Positions 25,079 through 34,650 of a DNA stretch of 64,000 nucleotides are shown here, piece by piece. Each line of letters begins with the position of its first letter. Position 1 is the first letter of the stretch. The notes below the pieces were generated by a model. It ran no database searches. It was not told where the DNA came from and saw only the letters and a list, made by a program, of their open reading frames with translations. The translations under genes were made by a program, and so were the position numbers. Origin of the DNA: Rikenellaceae bacterium (GTDB taxonomy: Bacteria > Bacteroidota > Bacteroidia > Bacteroidales > Rikenellaceae); NCBI GenBank assembly GCA_017442365.1, contig JAFRZW010000007.1, positions 275,271 through 339,270 on the forward strand, written 5' to 3'.

Positions 25079-25810
25079 TTAGATGGTTAATTTTTGTTCT
25101 TGCGTCATATCGTAACCGATGGCAAATGCCTCGGCAATCAACAGAATCATAATACCCATCAGCACGTCCCAGAAATCGACCGAGAACGAGGTGTCGAGTA
25201 TCACTGCACTGCCTTCGAGCAGCTTGGCAGCCTTATTTACAGTCAGATAATTGATCAGCGCACTCAGCACAGCGCAGACAATCAACAACGCTCCAATGAT
25301 GCGTGTGCGCACAAAATTCTTGCGATCAAAGACGTTTTCGCTTTTGATACTGCGACGCAATGAGCGTATAATAAGGAACATCATCACTACAATTACGGCA
25401 TAGCCTATCACCAGAAGCCACGAGCAGATGAATATTGCGGGTGTGCCCATCAGTGTCGTCAGCCCTTTCCAAAGCGATCCGTCGAGAATCGTGTTGTTAT
25501 TTTCGACCATCAGATCGACGCGATTGATACGTGCTTTGAGTTTGGTCCCATCGGGAAGGGTAGGGTTGTTGAGTTCGATGTCGATCTCCGAATCGGCGCT
25601 CGGCAGATCGTAATAGACTCCCACCCAATAGTTCTGATTGCCATAGGCTTGTTCATTAACTATTTGGTCGCTCACGCGATACCCGTCGCGGAACCCTTTT
25701 GCCAAACCTGAGCCGAGAGTTCCGAACCAGAAACTTGCAATGATAGCCGCAAAAAAGGCGATGTAGAGTGCCAAAATGCGGCGTTGCAGATTTTTATTAC
25801 CTTTTTTCAT
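25079..25810 (-). CDS. DUF2975-family membrane protein
   Basis: 243 residues with four likely membrane helices: about 11-34, 120-148 (FICSWLLVIGYAVIVVMMFL), 165-185 and 210-230. An extracytoplasmic beta-rich loop (about 40-110) separates the first two. The C-terminal LIAEAFAIGYDMTQEQKLTI is the characteristic ending of DUF2975. In other genomes these are adjacent to XRE regulators, which holds here. First gene of a likely DUF2975-XRE-M16 run, with a consensus promoter 27 bases upstream. Confidence 0.88.
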   Translation of the reverse strand: MKKGNKNLQRRILALYIAFFAAIIASFWFGTLGSGLAKGFRDGYRVSDQIVNEQAYGNQNYWVGVYYDLPSADSEIDIELNNPTLPDGTKLKARINRVDLMVENNNTILDGSLWKGLTTLMGTPAIFICSWLLVIGYAVIVVMMFLIIRSLRRSIKSENVFDRKNFVRTRIIGALLIVCAVLSALINYLTVNKAAKLLEGSAVILDTSFSVDFWDVLMGIMILLIAEAFAIGYDMTQEQKLTI

Positions 25811-25836
25811 ATATGTTGTTATGCTATTTCGACTTG

Positions 25837-25866
25837 CAAATATATGAATTTAGTTGCGATTATCAA
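25837..25866 (-). promoter_or_regulatory. Promoter of the DUF2975 run
   Basis: Minus-strand TATATTTG (25837-25844), 19-base spacer, TTG (25864-25866); an exact consensus match. Confidence 0.8.
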
Positions 25867-26027
25867 AATAAATTTATCGAAATTCGATATTGACTATCAA
25901 TTATCTCGTCCAATAGTCGAACGTGGTCGAGCTGTCGAGTCGATTAGGTGGGTGCGTGTGAAGAGTCTGTGTGGCACGCGAGGTTACTCAATCTATGACA
26001 AATCGCCCGTTGCAATGCCATTCTGTG

Positions 26028-26068
26028 TGTCAAAATGTCAGCAAAATCGCGCTGGCACACCATTTGTT
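26028..26068 (+). promoter_or_regulatory. Candidate sigma-54-type promoter of htpG
   Basis: TGGCACA-CCAT-TTGTT (26053-26068) keeps the GG-N10-G spacing of -24/-12 promoters, with T in place of the usual C at -12. Two direct TGTCA copies (26028-26032 and 26036-26040, 3 bases apart) lie just upstream. No TAnnTTTG box is present before htpG. Confidence 0.45.
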
Positions 26069-26114
26069 AATAGTTGAGCACAGAAAATAATGTTAAAAAA
26101 ACGATAATACTACT

Positions 26115-28175
26115 ATGCAAAACGGAAAAATTGGGGTAACAACTGAAAACATTTTCCCCGTCATCAAAAAATTTCTCTATTCGGATCACGAGATTTTCCT
26201 GCGTGAGTTGGTTTCGAATGCCGTAGATGCAACGCAGAAATTGCGCACGCTCTCGTCGATTGGCGAGTTCAAGGGCGAGTTGGGCGATCTGACCATTCGT
26301 GTTTCGGTCGATGAGGCGGCTCGCACGCTGACCGTATCGGATTCGGGTATCGGTATGACCGCCGAGGAGGTCGATAAGTACATCAACCAGATCGCCTTCT
26401 CGGGTGCTGAGGAGTTTATGGCAAAGTATCAGAATCAGGCCATTATCGGCCACTTCGGTTTGGGATTTTACTCGGCATTTATGGTATCGGACAAGGTGGA
26501 GATTCGCACTCGCTCGTATCGTGAAGGCTCGAAGACCGTCGTTTGGAGTTGCGAGGGCACGCCCGAATACACGATGACCGAAACAGACGAGGAGCGTGGC
26601 CACGGCACCGATATCGTTCTGCACATCTCGGAGGATTGCAAAGAGTACACCGAAGCGGCTCAGATCGAGGGGCTGTTGCGCAAGTATTGCCGTTTCCTGC
26701 CTGTCGAGATCGCCTTTGGCAAAAAGAAGGAGTGGAAGGACGGCAAGTATGTCGATACCGACAAGGATAACATCATCAACGACACCAAGCCTCTGTGGAC
26801 TGTTAAACCGTCGGAGATCACCGAGGAGCAGTACAAGGAGTTCTACCGCGAGATGTATCCGATGAGCGACGATCCGTTGTTCTATATCCACCTGAACATC
26901 GACTATCCGTTCAATCTGACGGGTATCCTCTATTTCCCGAAGATTCGCAACAACTTCGAGATTCAGAAGAGCAAGATTCAGCTCTACTGCAATCAGGTCT
27001 TTGTTACCGACTCGGTCGAGGGTATCGTTCCCGAGTTCCTCACGCTGTTGCACGGTGTGATCGACTCGCCCGATATTCCGCTCAACGTGTCGCGTAGCTA
27101 CTTGCAGAGCGACAGCAACGTGAAGAAGATCTCGGGTTACATCACCCGCAAGGTTGCCGATCGTTTGCAGGAGCTGTTCAATACGATGCGCCCCGAATAC
27201 GAATCGAAATGGGACGATCTGAAGATCTTTATTCAGTATGGTATCATCACCGACGAGAAGTTCTCGGAGCGAGCTCAGGACTTTATGTTGTGGAAGAATA
27301 CCGATGGCAAATATTTCACCCCGAAGGAGTATGCCGACTTGGTGCGTGAGAATCAGACCGACAAAGATGGTACGCTGGTATTCCTCTATGCCGACGACGC
27401 GATCGACAAGATGAGTTTCATCGAGAGCGCAAAGGCTCGCGGCTACGATGTACTGTTGATGAATGGTCAGCTCGACAGCCACTATATTAATTGGTACGAG
27501 AACAAGAACGAGAAGTGCAGCTTCGTGCGCGTCGATAGCGACGTAGTGGATAAGTTGATCCGCAAGGCTGACGCTCAAACGATGTCGCTCACTGCTGCTC
27601 AGCAGGATATTATGCGTCCCGTTTTCGAGAGCCAGATGCCCGTCGATGAGAAGATTACATACAACATTGCCTTCGAGGCTATGGACGCTGACGACGCCCC
27701 CGTGGTGATCACCCAGAACGAGTATATGCGTCGTATGAAGGAGATGGCAGCAGTTAGTGGTGGTGGTATGAGTCAATTCTATGGTCAGATGCCCGACAAC
27801 TTCACCATCGCCGTCAATGGCAACCACCCGATTGTACTCGATCTGCTCGATAAGGTTGAGAAGGAGTATGGCGACAAGTTGCGCACGATGACCAAGAAGA
27901 TCGATGCTGCAACAGCCGAGCAGACTCGCTTTATGGAGGTCATCAAGGATAAGAAGGAGGCCGACCTGACCGACGAGGAGAAGTCGATGCGCACCGAACT
28001 TAACGAGAAGATCACCGCGTTGCTCGACGAGCGCAACACCCGTCTGCGCGAGATTGGTTCGGAGAATAGCCGCGTGCGTCAGATCATCGACCTGGCGCTG
28101 TTGTCGAACGGAATGTTGAAGGGCAAGAACCTCACCTCGTTCATTCGTCGCAGCATCGAGCTGATCGAACGATAG
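26115..28175 (+). CDS. htpG: Molecular chaperone HtpG (Hsp90)
   Basis: ATP-driven cytoplasmic chaperone of 686 residues, normal for Bacteroidetes. The N-terminal GHKL ATPase domain shows FLRELVSNAVDATQKLRTL, DSGIGMTAEEV, GHFGLGFYSAFMVSDKV and GHGTDIVLHI. The middle domain contains YLQSDSNVKKISGYITRKVA, and a divergent C-terminal dimerisation domain ends RRSIELIER. The start ATG at 26115 follows a sigma-54-like element by about 45 bases. Monocistronic, ended by a terminator. Confidence 0.97.
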   Translation: MQNGKIGVTTENIFPVIKKFLYSDHEIFLRELVSNAVDATQKLRTLSSIGEFKGELGDLTIRVSVDEAARTLTVSDSGIGMTAEEVDKYINQIAFSGAEEFMAKYQNQAIIGHFGLGFYSAFMVSDKVEIRTRSYREGSKTVVWSCEGTPEYTMTETDEERGHGTDIVLHISEDCKEYTEAAQIEGLLRKYCRFLPVEIAFGKKKEWKDGKYVDTDKDNIINDTKPLWTVKPSEITEEQYKEFYREMYPMSDDPLFYIHLNIDYPFNLTGILYFPKIRNNFEIQKSKIQLYCNQVFVTDSVEGIVPEFLTLLHGVIDSPDIPLNVSRSYLQSDSNVKKISGYITRKVADRLQELFNTMRPEYESKWDDLKIFIQYGIITDEKFSERAQDFMLWKNTDGKYFTPKEYADLVRENQTDKDGTLVFLYADDAIDKMSFIESAKARGYDVLLMNGQLDSHYINWYENKNEKCSFVRVDSDVVDKLIRKADAQTMSLTAAQQDIMRPVFESQMPVDEKITYNIAFEAMDADDAPVVITQNEYMRRMKEMAAVSGGGMSQFYGQMPDNFTIAVNGNHPIVLDLLDKVEKEYGDKLRTMTKKIDAATAEQTRFMEVIKDKKEADLTDEEKSMRTELNEKITALLDERNTRLREIGSENSRVRQIIDLALLSNGMLKGKNLTSFIRRSIELIER

Positions 28176-28202
28176 CATTTGCGCGTGCCGAAATTCAATG
28201 TT

Positions 28203-28245
28203 AGCCGCTCGTCTGACCTTGTGTCGGGCGAGCGGCTAATTTATT
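28203..28245 (+). terminator. htpG terminator
   Basis: AGCCGCTCG (28203-28211) pairs with CGAGCGGCT (28229-28237), followed by an AT-rich tail. Confidence 0.75.
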
Positions 28246-28310
28246 GTTAATCAATTATTACGAACGCTTTTCAAAGCTGTTACAATTTTGTTAAATCTCG
28301 CGTCGGGCTA

Positions 28311-28340
28311 TTGTAATTTTATTTTCTGTTTTTATCTTTG
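28311..28340 (+). promoter_or_regulatory. Promoter of the PepSY-like lipoprotein gene
   Basis: TTG (28311-28313), 19-base spacer, TATCTTTG (28333-28340); exact consensus. Confidence 0.8.
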
Positions 28341-28390
28341 TGGTACCAACAAAACTAAAACAATAAATTATTAAAAATAGACAAGAGAGT

Positions 28391-28834
28391 ATGAAAAATT
28401 TATTTGTAGCAGCTATTATGATTGCGATGTCGATTCCGATGATCGCTTGCGATAAGTACGACGACTTTGGTTCGATGAGCCTTGCTCAGAGTTCGCCCAA
28501 AATCAATACGACCGTTGTGTCGATCTATCCTAACGCTCGTGTGGTTGATATCGACCGCGAGCTTCGCACCTACGAAGTCGAGATCATCGACAATGGTGTT
28601 AAGCGCGAGGTGATTCTCGATCTGTCGTTCGGTTGGATACGTACCGAGACCGAGGTTCGCCACGTCGATCTGCCCGAGGCAGTAACCAGCCGCATCGCAA
28701 CCAAATATGCGGGTTGGCGTATCGATGATGCTAAGTTGATTGATACCCCCGATGGCAGCCACTATCGCATCGAGATCGAGAAAAACGACCGCGACCGTAC
28801 GGTCAAGATCACAGCAGCGGGCGAAATCATCTAA
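28391..28834 (+). CDS. PepSY-like-domain lipoprotein
   Basis: The 147-residue protein has a lipoprotein signal ending in SIPMIAC, so Cys20 is the likely lipidation site, followed by DKYDD. The mature part has two repeats of about 50 residues with the pattern STVVxxxxPNARVVDIDRE...YEVEI and EAVTSRIATKYAGWRIDDAK...YRIEIEKND. This is the beta-alpha-beta PepSY-like fold described as 'putative beta-lactamase-inhibitor-like' in Bacteroidetes. The true role is unknown; export to the periplasm or outer membrane is expected. It stands alone with its own promoter. Confidence 0.82.
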   Translation: MKNLFVAAIMIAMSIPMIACDKYDDFGSMSLAQSSPKINTTVVSIYPNARVVDIDRELRTYEVEIIDNGVKREVILDLSFGWIRTETEVRHVDLPEAVTSRIATKYAGWRIDDAKLIDTPDGSHYRIEIEKNDRDRTVKITAAGEII

Positions 28835-28885
28835 TTTCGACCGAGCTAACTTCAATTATCAGGTTTAACAATATTGGTGAAAAGA

Positions 28886-28924
28886 GCAGCCGCCTGTACG
28901 ACGTGATGTCGGGCAGGCGGCTGC
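28886..28924. terminator. Bidirectional terminator
   Basis: GCAGCCGCCTG (28886-28896) pairs with CAGGCGGCTGC (28914-28924), between convergent genes; the T-run is better on the minus strand, serving the epimerase gene. Confidence 0.7.
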
Positions 28925-28951
28925 ATTGTTGGTTGGTAGAGTGTGTGCTCA

Positions 28952-29953
28952 CTACTCGGCGTAGAGCCACGTTGTCATCGACCATTTACCATTGGGCTCG
29001 ATCGACGCGAAGCCGGTCAGCTCGTCGGGCAGATCGCGCATATTGGGGGCATTGGTTGCCCACGACATAGGCTCAGGACAGATCCAGGGCACCTCGCCGC
29101 CATTGTTCCATACGGTCCAATACTTCGTCTTCTCATCGACGCGATAGAAGACGCGATGACCGTTGCGAACGTTACGAATGATGGCGCCTCGATACTCTTT
29201 GCCATCGACCTCGATCGGAGCGAGCGTAAATGCAGCACTGATCGGGCCGTGTCCTACGGGCATAACGCCCTCGTCAGCCAAGTGCTCAAAAGCACCTTCG
29301 AGCGGTGTGCGGGTGTCGCTCGGCAGATTCTGCTCGGTCAGCAACCAGCGCTCGCCTGCCGACAATACCAAACGGTAGTCATCGCCCACGCTATCTGCCA
29401 TAAACGGCACATTGAGCGGGGTGTGATAACCCACGCCAATCGGCATTGCGCTTTGGCTGCGGTTGAAGAATACCACCGAGTGCTCCAAGCCAGCATTGCT
29501 CAGGCGGAAGATCATCTTGCACTTGAACTCGTGGGGCAGGTGGCGGAAGATCACATCGTTAGCTGCATTCGAGTAGAAACGAGCCTCGATCAGAACCTCG
29601 TCGTCGCTCTCGATAGCCTTCGATACCACAAAGGGTTGCGACTTGATCACGCCGTGGTGGTAGGCACCCTCGGCGGGAATCGTTACGGGGAAATCGTAGC
29701 TGCGCCCCTCGAACTCGAAGTGCGCGCCGGCAATACGGTTGGGCGGCAACAGCAGCGGCAGACCATAGACGTGGGGGCGAACTTTGAAGTTCTCGACCTC
29801 CTCGGGCTTAGGCGTGCGCAGAATCTCGATGCCGAGGCGAGTGTTTGCCAAGCGCACCAGATTTGCACCCATCGACGGAATGAGCAGAGCGGTGTAGTCC
29901 CCCTTCGAGAACTCCACAGCCTCCATTCCATACCAATCTATACGACGTATCAT
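28952..29953 (-). CDS. Aldose 1-epimerase family protein
   Basis: The 333-residue mutarotase-fold protein probably interconverts sugar anomers. Seen: LPLLLPPNRIAGAHFEFEG (substrate Asn-Arg), EGAYHHGVIKSQPF (paired His), MPIGVGYHTPLNVPF (catalytic-region His) and TVWNNGGEVPWICPEPMSW (catalytic Glu region). The order matches the GalM superfamily, but the overall sequence is divergent, so the specific sugar is uncertain. Third gene of dnaE-trxA-epimerase (15 bases after trxA). Confidence 0.85.
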   Translation of the reverse strand: MIRRIDWYGMEAVEFSKGDYTALLIPSMGANLVRLANTRLGIEILRTPKPEEVENFKVRPHVYGLPLLLPPNRIAGAHFEFEGRSYDFPVTIPAEGAYHHGVIKSQPFVVSKAIESDDEVLIEARFYSNAANDVIFRHLPHEFKCKMIFRLSNAGLEHSVVFFNRSQSAMPIGVGYHTPLNVPFMADSVGDDYRLVLSAGERWLLTEQNLPSDTRTPLEGAFEHLADEGVMPVGHGPISAAFTLAPIEVDGKEYRGAIIRNVRNGHRVFYRVDEKTKYWTVWNNGGEVPWICPEPMSWATNAPNMRDLPDELTGFASIEPNGKWSMTTWLYAE

Positions 29954-29968
29954 CGCTGGTCGGGTATT

Positions 29969-30283
29969 TTAGAGCAACTTTTCGATCTTAGCTTTCAGAG
30001 CATCTTTCGACGCTGCGCCAACGTTCTTATCGACAACCTCGCCGCCCTTCACAAAGACAACGGTCGGAATGTTGCGCACACCGAACTTTGCAACAGCCTC
30101 TTCGCACTCCTCGACGTCGCACTTTGCTACCAGCACGCGACCCTCGTACTCTGCTGCCAATTCATCAATAATGGGGGCGATCATACGGCAGGGACCACAC
30201 CACTCAGCCCAAAAATCGATCACTACCGGCTGCTCCGAACCGATTACCTCCTGAAAATTCTCATTTGTAATTGCTAATGCCAT
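29969..30283 (-). CDS. trxA: Thioredoxin
   Basis: 104 residues, the classic single-domain thioredoxin. The active site is FWAEWCGPCRMIAP (CGPC), the cis-proline loop is VRNIPTVVFVKGG, and the fold is complete. It is a cytoplasmic disulfide reductant. It lies between dnaE (27 bases upstream) and the epimerase, so is probably cotranscribed with both. Confidence 0.96.
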   Translation of the reverse strand: MALAITNENFQEVIGSEQPVVIDFWAEWCGPCRMIAPIIDELAAEYEGRVLVAKCDVEECEEAVAKFGVRNIPTVVFVKGGEVVDKNVGAASKDALKAKIEKLL

Positions 30284-30310
30284 AACTGTAAATGTTTTTT
30301 AGTTTGTTGT

Positions 30311-33300
30311 TTATTTGATCTGATATTTCTCTTTACTTATTCCGTTATCCTCGAAGAATGCGACCATATCTCGCGGCAGAATTTTGTAGGTGTTCGAGTA
30401 CATTTGTACCGCCACATCGCTCTCGCTGTCGCGTACTTTGATGCGCAAAATGGTCTTGCCCTTCGACTCTTTGATCCGCTCGGTCAGCTCACGCACAAAA
30501 GTTTCGGTCAGTTCATTCACCTCCAACGTAACATACATATCCTTGATATGCTCCTCGACCTCGTGCATCTGCATAATCGAGGTGATCATCAACTCCATCT
30601 CGGTACGACCTCGCGCGATGTTCTCCTTCGACTGGAAACGGCGCGGCTGGATCTTACCCTTGACATAGAGCATATAGTCGTTGTACATATACTTGCGAAG
30701 ATTCTCGTATTCGCGTCCGAACAGCGAAAATTCGTGTATCTCGCCACTGTAATCCTCCATCTTGAAGCGACCATACGGGCGACCCTGCTTCGAGGTGAGG
30801 TGTGTCGTGTCGATCACCATTCCTCCGAACGACACGTCGCGTGGTTGGCTGTTGGCAATATCTTTCAGATCGCTCAGCTGCACCGTACACATATTGTCGA
30901 GTATATATTTGTAGTCGTCGAGCGGGTGTGCCGACAGATACAGTCCAACCACCTCGCGCTCCTTTTTGAGTGTTTCGATTGGCGAGGCCTCTTGGCAAAC
31001 GGGCACCGTCGGACGCGCGATCTCGACCGCTACACCAATACCGCCGAACAGACTCTGCATCGAGTCTTGGCGATCGGCTTGGAACTTCGAACCATAGCGA
31101 ATCAGCTGCTGGATCATCGTGTCGCCCTCGCGTGAGCGCATATCCTGAGCCGTCAATTTACTACGGTGGAAGTCGATCAGCGAATCGAAAGCACCGGCGT
31201 ATGCCAGATTTTCGATACACTTGCTATTGACTGCCGAGAAATTGACTCGCTCCATAAAGTCGTACAGATCCTTAAACTCGCCATTCACTCGTCGGTCGTC
31301 GATAATGCTCTTTACGGCCGCCTCGCCGACGCCCTTGATTGCAGCCAAACCGAAACGAACGTTGCCCTCGGCATCTGCCGAGAAATTGTTGAACGATTTA
31401 TTCACGTCGGGTCCGAGTACGTTGATACCCATACGCTTACATTCGCTCATATAGAGCGTGATCTGCTCAATGTTCGACAGGTTTCGACTCAGTACTGCCG
31501 CCATAAATTCGGCGGGGTAGTTGGCTTTGAGGTAAGCCGTTTGGAATGCCACCCACGAGTAGCAGGTCGCGTGCGACTTATTGAATGCGTATGATGCAAA
31601 TTTCTCCCAATCGGCCCAGATCTTTTCGAGCACCTTCGGGTCGTGGCCATTCTGCTGACCACCCGTAATGAATTTCGGTTTCAGCTCGTCAAGCTTCGAC
31701 TTGATCTTCTTACCCATCGCCTTACGCAACGTGTCGCTCTCGCCTCGCGTAAATCCGCCCAGCAGACGCGACAGCAACATCACCTGCTCCTGATAGACCG
31801 TAATACCGTAAGTATCTTTCAGATACTTCTCCATAATCGGGATATCATAGACGATCGGCTCGTCGCCGTGCTTACGGGCGATGAACTGCGGAATGTAGTC
31901 CATCGGACCGGGGCGATAGAGTGCATTCATTGCAATCAGATCCTCGAATGTCGAGGGTTGCAACTCGCGCAGGTACTTCTGCATACCTGCCGACTCGAAC
32001 TGGAACGTGCCGACCGTACGACCTTCGCAATAGAGTTTATATGTTGCTGGATCATTGATGATCGAGAAGTCATCAATATCGACCTTTTTGCCGCGCGTAT
32101 AGAAGACATTTTCGACAGCGTCTTTGATGATCGACAACGTTTTCAGACCCAAGAAGTCCATCTTGATCAGTCCCGTATCTTCGATCACCGAACCTTCGTA
32201 CTGCGTTACGAGTATCTTCTCGCCCGTCTCCTTGTCATCGGCCGTCGAAACGGGCACCCAATCGGTGATGTCGTCTCGGCAAATAATTGTACCGCAGGCG
32301 TGTACGCCCGTATTACGGACGTTGCCTTCGAGCATTTTGGCATACTCGATCGTGTCGTGCATTGTGGGGTCGGTCGATTGCTCAGCCTCCTTCAATTCGG
32401 GAACGAGCTCGATAGCGTGGCCGAGGCTCTTGACGCGACCTCCATCGGGGGTCTTGTCGGGTACAAGTTTGCACAGGCGGTTCGACTCATCGAGTGGCAA
32501 CTTCTGCACACGTGCCACGTCCTTGATGGCCGACTTGGTCGCCATCGTGCCGTAGGTAATGATATGTGCAACCTTCTCCTTGCCATATTTTTGTGTAACC
32601 CAATTCAGCACGCGACCGCGACCGTCATCATCAAAGTCGATATCGATATCGGGCAACGAGATTCGGTCGGGGTTCAGGAATCGCTCGAACAGCAGGTCGT
32701 AGGCAATGGGGTCGATCTGTGTAATTCCCAAGCAGTAGGCAACTGCCGAGCCCGCTGCCGAACCACGACCCGGACCCACCGACACATCGAGTTGTTCGCG
32801 TGCAGCGGTGATGAAGTCCTGCACAATCAGGAAGTAACCCGGGAAACCCATCGTCTTCATAATGTGCAACTCGAAGACCAATCGCTCCCGCACCTCCTCC
32901 GACAGCGGGTCGCCATAGCGTTTCTTAGCACCGATAAAGGTCAGGTGCGCCAAGTAATCGGCCTCGAACTTGATTCGATACAATTTGTCGTAACCGCCCA
33001 AACGCTCAATCTTCTTATGAGCATCTTCCTCGCTCATCACCACATTGCCATTCTCGTCGCGTGTAAATTCGTCGAAGAGATCCTTTTCGGTCAATCGTGC
33101 GCGATACTCTGCCTCGGTGCCAAACTCCTCGGGAATGGCGAACGTAGGCATAATCGGTGCGTGGTCGATCGAGTAGTGCTCCACTTGGTTGCATATATCG
33201 ACCGTATTGGCCATCGCCTCGGGAACATCGCCAAAGATCTTCTCCATCTCCTCGCGCGTTTTCAGCCACTCCTGCTTCGAGTAGAGCATACGTTTCGGGT

Positions 33301-34300
33301 CGTCCAGATCCTTGCCCGTACTGAGGCATATCAATCGGTCGTGCGCTTCGGCGTTCTCCTCATCAACAAAGTGAACGTCGTTGGTGCAGATCAATTTAAT
33401 ATCATACTTATCGGCTAACTTTTTGAGTTGCTCATTGACTTTGAGCTGCATCGGATAGGCCTCGTGGTTGGCTCGCGCTACGGTCGCCTTGTGCAGCTGC
33501 AACTCCAAGTAGTAGTCCTCGCCAAAGACACGCTTGTACCACTGCACAGCCTCTTCGGCCTCAGCCATCTGATCGTTGGTGATTCGCTTTGGGATCTCGC
33601 CACCCAAGCAGGCCGAGCAGCATATCAATCCTTCGTGATACTTCTCCAACTCCGTACGGTCGGTACGCGGACGCATATAGAAACCCTCGGTCCACGCCTT
33701 CGATACGATCTTGATCAGATTGTGATAACCCTTCTCGTTCTTTGCCAGCAATATGAGGTGGTAGCCACCCTGATCCTCCTTGTGCGATTTATCTTTGAGG
33801 TTGAGCGCACGACGAGCCACATAGACCTCGCAACCGATAATCGGCTTGAAGTCGGGCACCGCCTCCAATTTGGCAATCTTCTCGCGTGCTGTTGCGGGGC
33901 TGAAACCAAACTCCTTGTCCATCGCCTCGACCTGCTTGACGTGAGCTTCGAGTTTGGTGTGGGCAATGACAGCCTCAGGTGTTGGATCTTTGTGCGTATC
34001 CAGCTTCAAAAGCTCCAACTTGCGGTCGGCAAGGTATGCAGCCGCGTCCGAGTGCTCGGCGAGCAACCCTTCGAGTGCGGCGAGCAACTTTTTCAGATCC
34101 TTGATCTTATCGCGTCGCTTACCGTTCTGTTTCTTGACATAGTTGTAGAACTCCTTGACACCGAACATATTACCGTGGTCAGTCAAGGCTATGCCGGGCA
34201 TACCGTCGGCCATAGCTTTATCGACCAGACGGGCTATGCTTGCCTGACCGTCGAGGATCGAGTATTGGGAGTGAACGTGTAAGTGTACGAAATTTTGCAT
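30311..34300 (-). CDS. dnaE: DNA polymerase III alpha subunit
   Basis: Replicative polymerase of 1329 residues. The N-terminal PHP domain begins FVHLHVHSQYSILDGQ and GIALTDHGNMFG. It is split by a Lys/Glu/Ala-rich insert of about 90 residues (about 56-145) before PIIGCEVYVARR. The C-family palm has GPGRGSAAGSAVAYCLGI and the catalytic LPDIDIDFDDDGRGRVLNW. A helix-hairpin-helix/tandem-helix region follows, then a C-terminal OB fold (VSFGGMVIDTTHLTSKQGRP). It is longer than E. coli DnaE (1160) mainly because of the insert. A -7 box TATCTTTG lies upstream (minus, 34324-34331). Confidence 0.97.
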   Translation of the reverse strand: MQNFVHLHVHSQYSILDGQASIARLVDKAMADGMPGIALTDHGNMFGVKEFYNYVKKQNGKRRDKIKDLKKLLAALEGLLAEHSDAAAYLADRKLELLKLDTHKDPTPEAVIAHTKLEAHVKQVEAMDKEFGFSPATAREKIAKLEAVPDFKPIIGCEVYVARRALNLKDKSHKEDQGGYHLILLAKNEKGYHNLIKIVSKAWTEGFYMRPRTDRTELEKYHEGLICCSACLGGEIPKRITNDQMAEAEEAVQWYKRVFGEDYYLELQLHKATVARANHEAYPMQLKVNEQLKKLADKYDIKLICTNDVHFVDEENAEAHDRLICLSTGKDLDDPKRMLYSKQEWLKTREEMEKIFGDVPEAMANTVDICNQVEHYSIDHAPIMPTFAIPEEFGTEAEYRARLTEKDLFDEFTRDENGNVVMSEEDAHKKIERLGGYDKLYRIKFEADYLAHLTFIGAKKRYGDPLSEEVRERLVFELHIMKTMGFPGYFLIVQDFITAAREQLDVSVGPGRGSAAGSAVAYCLGITQIDPIAYDLLFERFLNPDRISLPDIDIDFDDDGRGRVLNWVTQKYGKEKVAHIITYGTMATKSAIKDVARVQKLPLDESNRLCKLVPDKTPDGGRVKSLGHAIELVPELKEAEQSTDPTMHDTIEYAKMLEGNVRNTGVHACGTIICRDDITDWVPVSTADDKETGEKILVTQYEGSVIEDTGLIKMDFLGLKTLSIIKDAVENVFYTRGKKVDIDDFSIINDPATYKLYCEGRTVGTFQFESAGMQKYLRELQPSTFEDLIAMNALYRPGPMDYIPQFIARKHGDEPIVYDIPIMEKYLKDTYGITVYQEQVMLLSRLLGGFTRGESDTLRKAMGKKIKSKLDELKPKFITGGQQNGHDPKVLEKIWADWEKFASYAFNKSHATCYSWVAFQTAYLKANYPAEFMAAVLSRNLSNIEQITLYMSECKRMGINVLGPDVNKSFNNFSADAEGNVRFGLAAIKGVGEAAVKSIIDDRRVNGEFKDLYDFMERVNFSAVNSKCIENLAYAGAFDSLIDFHRSKLTAQDMRSREGDTMIQQLIRYGSKFQADRQDSMQSLFGGIGVAVEIARPTVPVCQEASPIETLKKEREVVGLYLSAHPLDDYKYILDNMCTVQLSDLKDIANSQPRDVSFGGMVIDTTHLTSKQGRPYGRFKMEDYSGEIHEFSLFGREYENLRKYMYNDYMLYVKGKIQPRRFQSKENIARGRTEMELMITSIMQMHEVEEHIKDMYVTLEVNELTETFVRELTERIKESKGKTILRIKVRDSESDVAVQMYSNTYKILPRDMVAFFEDNGISKEKYQIK

Positions 34301-34405
34301 TGGGCTACTGATTCAATTGTAGGCAAAGATAAGCAAACTTGCACTAATTTTGCCTACAAATGTCGAGGATTTTATTAACAATATTTTGATCAATTTCGAA
34401 ACCGT

Positions 34406-34645
34406 ATGAAAGACACCAAAATGGACTCGACCTCGCTCATTGCTTTGGCCCGTTTCGATCGCGCCGAACAGTTGGCCGTTGCTCGTTCGATACTCGATAA
34501 CGCCAACATCGACTCTGTCGTTCGCAACGAATATACAGCAACGATTCTTCCGCTCGGCGACGATTTTGCAGCCGAGTTGATGGTGCGCGAGGAGGACGCA
34601 GCCCGCGCATCGAGGCTACTGCGTGATTTTATAAAAGGGATATGA
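34406..34645 (+). CDS. DUF2007-family small protein
   Basis: 79 residues: LIALARFDRAEQLAVARSILDNANIDSVVRNEYTA is followed by ELMVREEDAARASRLLRDF. This is the ferredoxin-like 'putative signal transducing' DUF2007 fold, often found near housekeeping genes, with no proven function. It is divergent from dnaE and convergent with aroE (5 bases between stops). Confidence 0.82.
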   Translation: MKDTKMDSTSLIALARFDRAEQLAVARSILDNANIDSVVRNEYTATILPLGDDFAAELMVREEDAARASRLLRDFIKGI

Positions 34646-34650
34646 TTTTG

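Larger units (their letters stand above)
25811..26114. other. Intergenic region between divergent DUF2975 and htpG genes
   Basis: 304 bases without a supported gene. It contains the DUF2975 promoter (25837-25866) and a sigma-54-like element with upstream TGTCA repeats before htpG (26028-26068). A short frame at 25784-26077 has no support. Confidence 0.7.

Noticed and set aside
26067..28178. 703-codon minus-strand frame opposite htpG
   Set aside because: Antisense shadow of a highly conserved chaperone gene.
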